Origin: Actinomadura madurae
GTDB lineage: Bacteria; Actinomycetota; Actinomycetes; Streptosporangiales; Streptosporangiaceae
Reading direction: 5' to 3'
Assembly: GCF_900115095.1 (NCBI RefSeq)
Contig: NZ_FOVH01000009.1
Coordinates: 310,001 to 374,000, forward strand
Length of the DNA: 64,000 nt
Part shown: in pieces, positions 42,400 through 51,086 of the stretch
How positions within the stretch are numbered: the stretch's first letter is position 1
How the letters are laid out: every line of letters begins with the position of its first letter
Made by a program: the position numbers and the translations under genes
The notes under the pieces: model-generated
The model's input: the letters and a program-made list of their open reading frames with translations, nothing else
Told to the model about the DNA's origin: nothing
Databases searched by the model: none

Positions 42400-43380
42400 A
42401 TGCGTGGTGTGATCGTCGACAAGGCCATCTACGCGGGTGGCGTGCGCCACGACATCGACGGCGACATCAGCGACGCCTTCGACGCCGCCCGCGCGGACGG
42501 CGACTGCTTCCTGTGGATCGGCCTGTTCGAACCCGACGAGGACGAGTTCGAGCTGGTCAAGGACGAGCTGATGCTGCATCCCCTCGCCTCCGAGGACGCG
42601 GTCTCCGCGCACCAGCGGCCGAAGATGGAGCGCTACGACGACACCCTGTTCATCGTGCTGAAGACGCTCGCCTACATCGACGAGACGTCCGACATCGAGG
42701 TCGGCGAGATCATGGTGTTCCTCGGCCGCGACTTCGTGGTCACCGTCCGGCACGGCGCCGGGAACCCGCTCGGCCCCGTCCGCAAGCGGCTGGAGGAGTC
42801 GCCGGAGCTGCTCAAGCACGGCGCCACCGCCGTCCTGTACGCGGTGTGCGACGAGGTCGTCGACCGGTACGGGCTGGTCGCGCACGAGGTCGAGGTCGAC
42901 ATCATCGGGCTGGAGCGGGCCGTGTTCGACCCGGGCGCGCGGGACGTCACCGCCGACATCTACTCCCTCAAGCGGGAGGTGCTGGAGTTCCGGAGCGCCG
43001 AGGACCCGCTGGTCCCCGTGCTGCAGGAGATCGTGAAGGGCCGGGTCGCCGAGTGCGGCACCACCCGCGAGTACTTCCGCGACGTCCTGGACCACCTGCT
43101 GCGCGTCGACGGGCAGGTCGACGCGCACAACGAGCTGCTCAACAGCGTGCTGACCGCGCACCTGGCGCTGCTCGGCAAGCAGCAGAACGAGGACATGCGC
43201 AAGATCTCCGCGTGGGCGGCGATCATCGCGGTGCCGACCGCGATCGCCGGGATCTACGGGATGAACTTCGACCACATGCCCGAGCTGCACTGGACCTTCG
43301 GATATCCGCTGGTCATCGGGGTGATGGCCGTCATCTGCGTGCTGCTGTTCCGGCGGCTGCGCAAGAGCGGCTGGCTCTGA
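42400..43380 (+). CDS. corA: Magnesium/cobalt transporter CorA family
   Basis: Pentameric divalent-cation channel of 326 residues. A large cytosolic domain (about 1-260) precedes the long stalk helix (VDAHNELLNSVLTAHLALLG) and two C-terminal helices; the selectivity motif GMN is in AIAGIYGMNFDHMPELHWTF. The loop after GMN carries the usual acidic MPEL. The start could be the ATG at 42400 or the GTG at 42409, which has GGGAGA at a better distance. The stop is followed by a near-copy of the last codons (AGCGGCYGGC, period 14). Confidence 0.93.
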   Translation: MRGVIVDKAIYAGGVRHDIDGDISDAFDAARADGDCFLWIGLFEPDEDEFELVKDELMLHPLASEDAVSAHQRPKMERYDDTLFIVLKTLAYIDETSDIEVGEIMVFLGRDFVVTVRHGAGNPLGPVRKRLEESPELLKHGATAVLYAVCDEVVDRYGLVAHEVEVDIIGLERAVFDPGARDVTADIYSLKREVLEFRSAEDPLVPVLQEIVKGRVAECGTTREYFRDVLDHLLRVDGQVDAHNELLNSVLTAHLALLGKQQNEDMRKISAWAAIIAVPTAIAGIYGMNFDHMPELHWTFGYPLVIGVMAVICVLLFRRLRKSGWL

Positions 43381-43390
43381 GCGGCCGGCC

Positions 43391-44044
43391 CTAGCCGTCC
43401 TCGCCGGGGGCCGCCTCCGGGGCGGGGGGCGCCTCCCGTCCGGCGGGCGCGGGCGCGGCCAGCAGCACCGCCCACAGGTGCGACTCGGCGCCCCGCTCCT
43501 CCAGCCGGCGCCGCATCCGCTCGACGCCGCCGCGCGTGGGCAGCACCAGCCACACCAGCAGCGGGTAGCCGAGGACGAACGCCGCCGCGAACACCAGCTC
43601 GCTGTGCCCGACCATCGCCAGCGGCAGGCCCAGCAGGATCACGCCCTCGGCCAGCGCGAACCGCACCAGCACCGCCTGGCGGAACGCCATCAGCACCGCC
43701 GGCGGCGCCGCCTCCGGGCCGCCGTCCGGCGGGATCGGGCGCGGCACCCGCGGTCCGGCCACCAGCACGAACAGCGCCGCCGCGACCGGCGGGAGGAACA
43801 GCCACGGCGCGGCGTCCTCGCGGCCGTCCTGCACGATCAGCGGCGTGAGCGCCAGGATCAGCACGGGCGCCGCCAGCAGGGCCAGCATCATCAGGCGCGT
43901 CCGGCCGAGCACGGTCTCGCCGCGCAGCGAGGCGATGTAGCCGGGGTCGTCGGAGGGCCCGGCGCCGAACACCGGCGCCATGTCGGGCCCGCCGTCGCCG
44001 TCCGGCGACTTCGGCGAGTACATCGAGAACGGGGGTGGCGCCAT
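43391..44044 (-). CDS. Four-helix membrane protein of unknown function
   Basis: A 217-residue protein with a proline/glycine-rich N-terminus (about 40 residues, containing PGYIASLRGE) and four hydrophobic helices at roughly 48-66, 80-95, 118-140 and 147-166. A short amphipathic segment GGVERMRRRLEERGAESHLW follows, then an alanine/proline-rich tail. No recognised domain. It is convergent with corA (10-bp gap) and divergent from the aldo/keto reductase gene. I take the ATG at 44044 over an upstream in-frame start. Confidence 0.65.
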   Translation of the reverse strand: MAPPPFSMYSPKSPDGDGGPDMAPVFGAGPSDDPGYIASLRGETVLGRTRLMMLALLAAPVLILALTPLIVQDGREDAAPWLFLPPVAAALFVLVAGPRVPRPIPPDGGPEAAPPAVLMAFRQAVLVRFALAEGVILLGLPLAMVGHSELVFAAAFVLGYPLLVWLVLPTRGGVERMRRRLEERGAESHLWAVLLAAPAPAGREAPPAPEAAPGEDG

Positions 44045-44175
44045 GGCTGCGCACTCTAGCCGGGCCGCGGCCCCGGCAATAGACCTCACCAGGATCTTCG
44101 CGGGGCGGCGGGGACCGGGACGCGGCCGGTCCTCGCTTTCCGCCGCGATCGCGCGGACCGCTACATTGACCGCCT

Positions 44176-45135
44176 ATGAAGGAGCGTCACCTCGGGCGGA
44201 GCGGGCTGCTGGTGTCCCGGCTGGGTCTCGGCACCATGACCTGGGGCCAGGACACCGACCCGGACGAGGCGGCGGCGCAGCTCGTCGCGTTCGCCGACGC
44301 GGGGGGCACCCTGGTCGACACCGCCGACGTCTACAACGACGGCGCCGGCGAGCGGATCCTCGGCCGGCTGCTGCGCGACATCGTCGACCGGGACGCGCTG
44401 GTCATCGCGACCAAGGCGGCGATCAGGCCGAACGGCCGCTACGACGGCTCCCGCCGGCACCTGCTGCGCGCCCTGGACGCCTCCCTCGACCGGATGGACC
44501 TCGACCACGTCGACCTGTGGCAGCTGCACGTCTACGACCCGGCCACGCCGCTGGAGGAGACGCTGTCGGCGCTGGACGAGGCGGTCGCCTCCGGGCGCAC
44601 CCGCTACGTCGGCGTGTCCAACTACGCGGGCTGGCAGGTCTCCAAGGCCGCCGCCTGGCAGCGCGCCTGGCCAGGCCGCGCGCCGGTGGTGTCGGCGCAG
44701 CTGGAGTACTCGCTGCTGCGCCGCGACATCGAGCGGGAGGTCGTGCCCGCTGTGCTGGACGCGGGGGCGGGCCTGCTGCCGTGGTCGCCGCTCGGCCGCG
44801 GCGTCCTCACCGGCAAGTACCGCACCGGCATCCCGGCCGGGTCGCGGGCCGCCGCCCCGCACTTCGCCGAGTTCGTCCAGCCCTACCTGGACGAGGAGTG
44901 CGCCCGCATCGTGGAGTCGGTGGTGACCGCCGCCGAGGGCCTCGGCCGCTCCCCGCTCGCGGTGGCGCTGGCGTGGGTCCGCGACCGGGAGGGCGTGGCC
45001 GCGCCGATCGTCGGCGCCCGCACCGCCGCGCAGCTCGGCGCGATCCTGGAGAGCGAGGACCTCACGCTGCCGAACGAGATCCGGCACGCGCTGGACGACG
45101 TCTCCGACGTCTCCGAGTCCGCCGCGCAGCCGTGA
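44176..45135 (+). CDS. Aldo/keto reductase
   Basis: NADPH-dependent oxidoreductase of 319 residues with a TIM barrel. Active-site tetrad: Asp and Tyr in LVDTADVYNDGAGERILG, Lys in LVIATKAAIRPNG, His in LWQLHVYDPATPLEETL. The NADP site is PWSPLGRGVLTGKY and later APIVGARTAAQL. It fits the YajO/IolS-like group. A TACATT box (44162-44167) ends 8 nt before the ATG, so the mRNA is probably leaderless. Substrate unknown. Confidence 0.92.
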   Translation: MKERHLGRSGLLVSRLGLGTMTWGQDTDPDEAAAQLVAFADAGGTLVDTADVYNDGAGERILGRLLRDIVDRDALVIATKAAIRPNGRYDGSRRHLLRALDASLDRMDLDHVDLWQLHVYDPATPLEETLSALDEAVASGRTRYVGVSNYAGWQVSKAAAWQRAWPGRAPVVSAQLEYSLLRRDIEREVVPAVLDAGAGLLPWSPLGRGVLTGKYRTGIPAGSRAAAPHFAEFVQPYLDEECARIVESVVTAAEGLGRSPLAVALAWVRDREGVAAPIVGARTAAQLGAILESEDLTLPNEIRHALDDVSDVSESAAQP

Positions 45136-45232
45136 TCCGCGACCGCCCCGTGGTGCGTCCGTGATTACCGGGACCGTCCGTGGCACGCTCGGGACGGTCC
45201 ACCGCCAGCCGTGAAGCCGCGACGGGAAGCCC

Positions 45233-47137
45233 GTGACCGACACCCCTGACCAGACCCCCTCCCCCGCCGAGCGGGCGGCGCGCGCCGCCGAGGCCATGCG
45301 CGCCGCCGAGGCCGCCGCCGGCGCGCTCGACCGGCGCCCCGCCGGCGGCCCCGCCGCCGATCCCGCCGCCGCGCCGCCGCCCGGGGCGGGCCCCGCCCCG
45401 GGCGAGGGGCTGCGGGCGCTGACCGGGCTCTTCGCGGAGACGGGCGTGCCCGCCGCGCTCGCGGCCCCCGCCGTCACCCGCCTCGGGCCGGACGCGGCGC
45501 GGCGGCTGCGCGCCGACCCGTGGCGGCTGCTGGGCGTCCCCGGCGTCCAGCCGCGGCAGGCCGACCACTTCGCCCGCGCCCTCCTCGGCGAGGACGCCCG
45601 GCCGGACGACCCCCGCCGCGGCGCCGCCCTCGTCCTGCACCTGCTGACCGAGGCGGCCCGCGCCGGGCACACGGTCACGCCCGCCGCCGACGTGCTGTCC
45701 GGGCTGGAGCGGCTGGCGTTCCCCGACCCGCGCGCCGCCGTCGAGGCCGCCCTGGACGAGGCGGAGGTCCTGTCGCTCACCGAGGAGCCCGAGTTCGACG
45801 AGGAGGCCTTCGGCGAGGACGCCGAGCCGCCCGAGCCCGAGGAGACCCTCGGCCCGGCGCGGTGGGCGCTGGCCGAGGAGGCCGCCGCCGAGGGGCTGCG
45901 GCGGCTGACGCTCACGGCGGTGCCGCTGCTGGACGACGCGGCCGTCAAGACGCTGCGCGACGGGCTGCCCGAGGACCGCTCCCTCGCGCTCACCGCCGCG
46001 CTGAGGACCGGCGTGAGCATCCTGCGGGGCACGCCGGACGGCCTCGCCCGCACCGCCGCCGGGATCGCCGCCGCCGCGGCGTCGCAGGGGGTCCGCACCG
46101 CCATCGCGACGCCCACCGACCGCGCCGCCGCCGATCTGGCCGCCGCCGATCCCGCCCTGGACGCGGCCGCCGTCACGGTCACCAGCCTGCACCGGCTGCT
46201 GGAGCCGCGGGACGACCCGTCCGCCGCGCCGGGCGCCGTGGTGTACGGGCGCGGCGAGCAGCGCCCCTTCGACCTCGACCTGGTCATCGTGACCGACGGC
46301 GCGGCGCTGGACGTCGAGCTGTGCGCGGTGCTGGCCGAGGCGTGCCCGGACGGCGCCCACCTCGTGCTGTGCGCGGAGCAGGGCGCCCCGCCGCCGGCCG
46401 GCCCCGGGCGCCCGCTGGACGACCTGGAGGCGTCCGAGACGGTGCCCGTCGTCGCGCTCGACGCCGAGCCGCCGTCCGGCCCGCTCGGCACGCTGGCCGA
46501 GGCGGTGCGCGGCGGCGAGCTCATCGCCGTGGACGCCCCCGGGCGGGAGGTCGTCGTGGTGCCCGCGGAGGGCGCCGCCGAGGCGGTGCACCGGGCCGTC
46601 CAGCTCGTCGCCGACTCGATTCCCCGGGCGTTCGGGCTCGAGGCGGGCGACGTCCAGGTCGTCGCGCCGGCGGCGGGCGGCGAGGCGGGCGCCGCCGCCC
46701 TCAACGCCGCGCTCAAGGCCCGGCTGAACCCCGGCCCCGGCGCGTTCCGCGGCATGGACCCCGGCGACCGGGTGGTCGTGGCGGCGCCGCTCCCGCACGC
46801 CCCGCTCGGCGAGACGGGCGTGGTGACCGGCGGCGGACCGGACGGGCTGGAGGTCGCCTTCCCCGCCGGCGCCGCCGTCATCGCCCCCGCCGACGCGTCC
46901 CGGCTGCGGCACGGCTGGGCGGTGCCCGCCGCGCTGGCCCGGGGGACGCGACGGCCCGCCGTGGTCGCGGTCCTGTCCGGCGGCGGGCTGACCCGGCCGC
47001 TGGTGGCCACCGCGTTCGGGCTGGCGCTGCGGCACCTGTCGGTCGTCCAGGCGGCCGGACCCGCCCTGGCCAGGGCCGTCCGCGAGGGCGGGTCCCCCGC
47101 GCGGCGCACCAGGCTCGGGAGACTGGTGGTCCAGTGA
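45233..47137 (+). CDS. RecD2-like protein with helix-hairpin-helix, ATPase motifs degenerate
   Basis: A 634-residue protein with the layout of a RecD2 helicase but broken nucleotide sites. The N-terminal third has a HhH region (PWRLLGVPGVQPRQADHFAR, about 96-115). Where RecD2 has GGPGTGKT it reads RGTPDGLARTA (265-275), with no P-loop lysine; where RecD2 has VVDEASMLD it reads VIVTDGAALDVEL (351-363). Other landmarks survive: ATPTDRAAADL, VTSLHRLLEP, FRGMDPGDRVVVAA, GETGVVTGG and LTRPLVATAFGLALRHLSVV. The reading frame is open with normal codon use, so it is a selected pseudo-helicase, not a decaying gene. The first 58 residues are low complexity. A DNA-binding or scaffold role is inferred. 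Confidence 0.8.
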   Translation: MTDTPDQTPSPAERAARAAEAMRAAEAAAGALDRRPAGGPAADPAAAPPPGAGPAPGEGLRALTGLFAETGVPAALAAPAVTRLGPDAARRLRADPWRLLGVPGVQPRQADHFARALLGEDARPDDPRRGAALVLHLLTEAARAGHTVTPAADVLSGLERLAFPDPRAAVEAALDEAEVLSLTEEPEFDEEAFGEDAEPPEPEETLGPARWALAEEAAAEGLRRLTLTAVPLLDDAAVKTLRDGLPEDRSLALTAALRTGVSILRGTPDGLARTAAGIAAAAASQGVRTAIATPTDRAAADLAAADPALDAAAVTVTSLHRLLEPRDDPSAAPGAVVYGRGEQRPFDLDLVIVTDGAALDVELCAVLAEACPDGAHLVLCAEQGAPPPAGPGRPLDDLEASETVPVVALDAEPPSGPLGTLAEAVRGGELIAVDAPGREVVVVPAEGAAEAVHRAVQLVADSIPRAFGLEAGDVQVVAPAAGGEAGAAALNAALKARLNPGPGAFRGMDPGDRVVVAAPLPHAPLGETGVVTGGGPDGLEVAFPAGAAVIAPADASRLRHGWAVPAALARGTRRPAVVAVLSGGGLTRPLVATAFGLALRHLSVVQAAGPALARAVREGGSPARRTRLGRLVVQ

Positions 47138-47247
47138 GGTAGGACGGGGGGAAAGAAACCCGCGTGCCGTGGTTTACGCACCCGCCCGTATGGGACACGA
47201 TGTCGGCAGGGTCAGGAAACAGAATACGGTTCGGGTGGAGGAGCGAC

Positions 47248-47886
47248 ATGCCCCAGCGGCTCAGGCGGCTCGGTACGGCGTCGGCGGCGGTCTCGGCGGG
47301 GGCGCTGGTGCTGCTCCTCGCCGCCCCGGCGGAGGCCGCCGCGGCGGAGACCTGCAAGAAGGGCGTCGACCCGGAGACCACGATCGAGAACTGGAAGTGC
47401 AACCTCGGCAACCTCCGCGAGGCGCTCACCCCGAAGAGCCCCGCGCCGACGCCGAAGCCCACCCCGTCCAAGACCGTCCGGCCCGCCCCGGAGAAGACCT
47501 CGGTGAAGAAGCCGGGCAGGGCGCCCGCCAAGGCCCCGCGCAAGCCGTCCTCGAAGCCGGGCGGCGCCGGAGGGGACGCTCCCGCTCCCATGACGGGCGC
47601 GGGCGGGCTCAAGCCGTACTCCGGGCAGGCCCCCTCGGCGGCGTCCGGGCAGCCCGGCGTGCTGCCGACCCCCGAGATCGCCGCGAACCCCAACGCCTAC
47701 CGGTACGCCTCCACCGGGACGGCCGCGGTGCCGCAGACGCGGCTCATCTCCCCCGTCGCCGCCTCCGGGGCCGACGACGGCCGGATGCTCCTCGTCGCCG
47801 CCGCCGCGGGCGCCGCCGGGGCCGTCGGGGCCCTCAACGTCAGCGTCGCGGGCCGCGCGCTCCGCCGCCGCCGCGAGGCCCGCTGA
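47248..47886 (+). CDS. Secreted/membrane-anchored lysine-proline-rich protein
   Basis: A 212-residue exported protein of unknown function. Signal peptide about residues 1-33 (LRRLGTASAAVSAGALVLLL then AEA), a small part with two cysteines (ETCKKGVDPE, NWKCNLGN), then a Pro/Lys-rich spacer PKPTPSKTVRPAPEK and KKPGRAPAKAPRKPSSKPGG suggestive of cell-wall spanning. A hydrophobic segment near residues 178-198 and a final RRRREAR act as a C-terminal anchor. There is no LPxTG, so sortase linkage is not indicated. The ATG has a very good GGTGGAGGAGCGAC upstream. Confidence 0.75.
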   Translation: MPQRLRRLGTASAAVSAGALVLLLAAPAEAAAAETCKKGVDPETTIENWKCNLGNLREALTPKSPAPTPKPTPSKTVRPAPEKTSVKKPGRAPAKAPRKPSSKPGGAGGDAPAPMTGAGGLKPYSGQAPSAASGQPGVLPTPEIAANPNAYRYASTGTAAVPQTRLISPVAASGADDGRMLLVAAAAGAAGAVGALNVSVAGRALRRRREAR

Positions 47887-47896
47887 GACGTCACCC

Positions 47897-47949
47897 CGAA
47901 GGGATCGCGCCGAAGGGATCAGGCGGACAGGATCAGGCGGACAGGATCA
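47897..47949. repeat. 14-bp tandem array spanning the fabI stop codon
   Basis: GATCAGGCGGACAG is repeated exactly at 47917-47930 and 47931-47944, followed by GATCA, and a diverged CGAAGGGATC pair (47897, 47911) keeps the 14-bp period. The array places minus-strand TGA triplets at 47949, 47935 and 47921; since 14 is not a multiple of 3, they fall in all three frames. Confidence 0.65.
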
Positions 47950-48732
47950 CGACGGGCCGCCGACGGAGTGCAGGCCGCCGTCGACGTGGACGATCTCCCC
48001 CGTCGTGGCGGGGAACCAGTCCGACAGCAGCGCCGCGCACGCGCGGGCCGTGGGCTCGCTGTCCTTGACGTCCCAGCCGAGCGGGGCCACCTGCGGCCAC
48101 ATGTCCGTCATGCCCTCGAAGCCCGGGATGCTCTTGGCCGCCATCGTGGCCAGCGGCCCCGCGGCCACCAGGTTCACCCGGATGCCCTGCGGCCCCAGGT
48201 ACTTGGCCAGGTAGCGGGCGCACGACTCCAGACCGGCCTTCGCCACGCCCATCCAGTCGTACACCGGCCAGGCCTTGCTGGCGTCGAAGTCCAGCCCGAC
48301 GACCGAGCCGCCGTCCTTCATCAGCGGCAGGCACGCCATCGTCAGAGACTTCAGCGAGTACGCCGAGGTGTGCACGGCGGTCGCCACGTCCTCCCACGGC
48401 GTCTCCAGGAAGTTGCCGCCGAGCGCGGTCTGCGGCGCGAAGCCGATCGCGTGGACGACGCCGTCCAGGTGGTCGAAGCCGTGGTCGCGCAGGTTCCCGG
48501 CGAGCGCGTCCAGCTGGTCGGAGTCGGTCACGTCGAGCTCCAGCACCGGCGGCGGGGAGTCCGGGCCGGACGGCAGCCGCTTGGCGGTCCGCTGCGTGAG
48601 CGTGGGCCGCGGGTAGGCGGTCAGCGCCACCTCCGCGCCCTGCTCCTGCGCGATCCGCGCGACGTGGAAGCCGATCGAGGCGTCGGTCAGGACGCCGGTG
48701 ACCAGGATGCGCTTGCCCTCGAGGATTCCCAT
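47947..48732 (-). CDS. fabI: Enoyl-[acyl-carrier-protein] reductase (NADH), FabI/InhA
   Basis: Final reduction step of type II fatty-acid elongation. The 261-residue SDR has the nonstandard glycine motif GVLTDASIGFHVARIAQEQG (start of protein MGILEGKRILVTG), HAIGFAPQTALGGNF, and the YxxxMxxxK catalytic site PVYDWMGVAKAGLESCARYL. It is InhA-like, the target of isoniazid/triclosan-type inhibitors in relatives. It directly follows fabG with a 5-bp gap; the fabG-fabI (mabA-inhA) pair is the mycobacterial arrangement. Confidence 0.95.
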   Translation of the reverse strand: MGILEGKRILVTGVLTDASIGFHVARIAQEQGAEVALTAYPRPTLTQRTAKRLPSGPDSPPPVLELDVTDSDQLDALAGNLRDHGFDHLDGVVHAIGFAPQTALGGNFLETPWEDVATAVHTSAYSLKSLTMACLPLMKDGGSVVGLDFDASKAWPVYDWMGVAKAGLESCARYLAKYLGPQGIRVNLVAAGPLATMAAKSIPGFEGMTDMWPQVAPLGWDVKDSEPTARACAALLSDWFPATTGEIVHVDGGLHSVGGPS

Positions 48733-48737
48733 GACTG

Positions 48738-49445
48738 TCAGTGCCCCATTCCCAGGCCGCCGTCGACCGGGATCACGGCCCCGGTGATGTAGGCGGCGTC
48801 CTCCCCGGCCACGAACCGGACGGCCTTGGCGATCTCTTCCGGCTTCGCGATCCGCCCCAGCGGGATCGCGGCGGTGATGGCCTTCTGCTGGTCCTCGCTC
48901 AGCACCGACGTCATGTCGGTGTCGACGAACCCGGGCGCCACCACGTTCACCGTGATGCCCCGCGACCCGAGCTCGCGGGCCAGCGAGCGCGCGAACCCGA
49001 CCAGGCCGGCCTTGGACGCGGCGTAGTTGGACTGCCCCGGCGAGCCCATCAACCCCACGACCGAGGAGACCAGCACGATCCGCCCGGAGCGCTTGCGCAT
49101 CATGCCCTTCACGGCGCGCTTGGCCACCCGGAACGAGCCGGTCAGGTTGGTGTCGAGGACGGAGGTGAACGAGTCCTCGCTCATGATCGCCAGGAGGGTG
49201 TCCTTGGTGATCCCGGCGTTGGCGACGACCACCTCCACCGGGCCCTGCTCGGCCTCCACCTTGGCGAAGGCCGCGTCGACGTCCTCGGCGCTCGTCACGT
49301 CGCAGCGGACGCCGAACAGGCCCTCGGGCGGCTCGCCCGACCGGTAGGTGACCGCGACCGCGTCGCCCGCCGCGGCCAGCTCGCGGGCGATGGCGAGGCC
49401 GATGCCCCGGTTACCGCCGGTCACGAGGACAGAGCGACTCATCAC
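48738..49445 (-). CDS. fabG: 3-oxoacyl-[acyl-carrier-protein] reductase FabG (MabA)
   Basis: NADPH-dependent beta-ketoacyl-ACP reductase of 234-235 residues. Cofactor motif VLVTGGNRGIGLAIARELAA, NAGITKDTL, catalytic Ser-Tyr-Lys in VLVSSVVGLMGSPGQSNYAASKAG, and the end ITGAVIPVDGGLGMGH. The protein may begin at GTG 49445 or the adjacent ATG 49442. It is first in the fabG-fabI operon and diverges from tldD with a 141-bp gap. Confidence 0.95.
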   Translation of the reverse strand: MMSRSVLVTGGNRGIGLAIARELAAAGDAVAVTYRSGEPPEGLFGVRCDVTSAEDVDAAFAKVEAEQGPVEVVVANAGITKDTLLAIMSEDSFTSVLDTNLTGSFRVAKRAVKGMMRKRSGRIVLVSSVVGLMGSPGQSNYAASKAGLVGFARSLARELGSRGITVNVVAPGFVDTDMTSVLSEDQQKAITAAIPLGRIAKPEEIAKAVRFVAGEDAAYITGAVIPVDGGLGMGH

Positions 49446-49586
49446 GACCCTCTCGTTGTGGTGGTGGGTGACTGCTGCACGACACTAGCGGCCCGGGGCG
49501 GGCCGTGAAGATGTGCCGAACCGACAAGATCCCCCACCCGGGTTTGTTCGGGCCCGCGCGGGAGCGCGGAGGGTAGGTTGCGGAGG

Positions 49587-51086
49587 GTGCATGACATCGA
49601 TCCCGCCTTCACCGCGCTGCCGCTACGCGCGCTCGCCGACGCGGCCCTGTCCCGCGCCAGGGAGCTGGGCGCCGAGCACGCCGACTTCCGCCTGGAGCGC
49701 ATCCGCAGCCAGACCCTCCGCCTGCACGACGCCGCGCTGGAGACCGCGCTGGACGAGGACGACGTCGGCCTGTCGGTCCGGGTCGTCAAGGACGGAACCT
49801 GGGGCTTCGCCGCCGGCATCGACCTGACGCCCGAGGGCGCGGCGCGCGCCGCCGCGCAGGCCGTCGAGGTCGCCGGCGTCGCCAGGGCCGTCAACCGCGA
49901 GCCCATCGAGCTGGCGCCCGAGCCCGTGCACGGCGAGCGCACCTGGATCTCCGCGTACGAGACCGACCCGTTCGACGTGCCGACCACCGAGAAGATCGCG
50001 CTGCTGGCCGGGTGGAGCCGCCGGCTGCTCGGCGACGACCGCGTCGACCACGTGGACGCGACGCTCCTGCAGGTGAAGGAGAACAAGTTCTTCGCCGACC
50101 TCGCCGGGACCGTCACCACCCAGCAGCGGGTCCGCCTGCACCCGGCCGTGAACGCCGTGGGCCTGGCCGGCGGCCTGTTCGACACGATGCGGACGCTCGC
50201 GCCGCCCGCCGGGTACGGGTGGGAGTGGATGTCCGGCGAGCACTGGGACTGGGACGGCGAGCTCGCCCGCATCCCGGAGCTGCTCGCCGAGAAGCTCGCG
50301 GCCCCGTCGGTCGACCCCGGGGTGTACGACGTCGTCGTCGACCCGTCCAACCTGTGGCTGACGATCCACGAGTCGATCGGGCACGCCACCGAGCTGGACC
50401 GGGCGCTCGGCTACGAGGCCGCCTACGCGGGCACCTCGTTCGCCACGCCCGACAAGCTCGGGGCGCTGCAGTACGGGTCGAAGGCCATGAACATCACCGG
50501 GGACCGGACGGTCGAGCACGGCCTGTCCACCATCGGCTACGACGACGAGGGCGTGCAGACGCAGTCGTTCGACATCGTCTCCGAGGGGCTGTTCACCGGG
50601 TACCAGACGGACCGGCGCATCGCCCGCCTCACCGGCGCCGAGCGCTCCAACGGCTGCGCGTTCGCGGACGCGCCGTCCAGCATGCCGATCCAGCGGATGG
50701 CGAACGTGTCGCTCAAGCCCGCCGAGGGCGGCCCGTCCACCGACGAGCTGATCTCCGGTGTCGAGCGCGGCATCTACATCGTCGGCGACAAGAGCTGGTC
50801 GATCGACATGCAGCGGTACAACTTCCAGTTCACCGGCCAGCGCTTCTACCGGATCGAGAACGGGCGCCTCGCCGGGCAGCTCCGCGACGTCGCCTACCAG
50901 GCCACCACCACCGACTTCTGGAACTCGATGGAGGCCGTCGGCGGCCCGCGGACGTACGTGCTCGGCGGCGCGTTCAACTGCGGCAAGGGCCAGCCGGGGC
51001 AGGTCGCGCCGGTCAGCCACGGCTGCCCGGCGGCGCTGTTCCGCGGCGTCAACATCCTCAACGCGCTGAAGGAGGCGGGCCAGTGA
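49587..51086 (+). CDS. tldD: TldD family metalloprotease
   Basis: Subunit of the TldD/TldE protease that cleaves unfolded peptides and trims some RiPP leaders. The zinc motif HESIGHATE is at about residues 261-269; later FNCGKG and the SHGCPA block near the end supply the additional cysteine site. The N-terminal third (LSRARELGAEHADFRLERIR, VGLSVRVVKDGTWGFAAGID) is the shared TldD/PmbA domain. The GTG at 49587 is preferred over an in-frame TTG at 49578. It overlaps tldE by 4 bp (GTGA), so the heterodimer partners are made together. Confidence 0.94.
   Translation: MHDIDPAFTALPLRALADAALSRARELGAEHADFRLERIRSQTLRLHDAALETALDEDDVGLSVRVVKDGTWGFAAGIDLTPEGAARAAAQAVEVAGVARAVNREPIELAPEPVHGERTWISAYETDPFDVPTTEKIALLAGWSRRLLGDDRVDHVDATLLQVKENKFFADLAGTVTTQQRVRLHPAVNAVGLAGGLFDTMRTLAPPAGYGWEWMSGEHWDWDGELARIPELLAEKLAAPSVDPGVYDVVVDPSNLWLTIHESIGHATELDRALGYEAAYAGTSFATPDKLGALQYGSKAMNITGDRTVEHGLSTIGYDDEGVQTQSFDIVSEGLFTGYQTDRRIARLTGAERSNGCAFADAPSSMPIQRMANVSLKPAEGGPSTDELISGVERGIYIVGDKSWSIDMQRYNFQFTGQRFYRIENGRLAGQLRDVAYQATTTDFWNSMEAVGGPRTYVLGGAFNCGKGQPGQVAPVSHGCPAALFRGVNILNALKEAGQ

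Noticed and set aside
44161..47181. 1006-residue open frame on the minus strand opposite the aldo/keto reductase and RecD-like genes
   Set aside because: Composition is almost only Ser/Ala/Arg/Gly/Pro, as expected for the shadow of a high-GC gene; the plus-strand genes have clear families.
47248..47886. Sortase-anchored cell-wall protein
   Set aside because: The C-terminus has a hydrophobic segment and basic tail, but no LPxTG-like motif before it.
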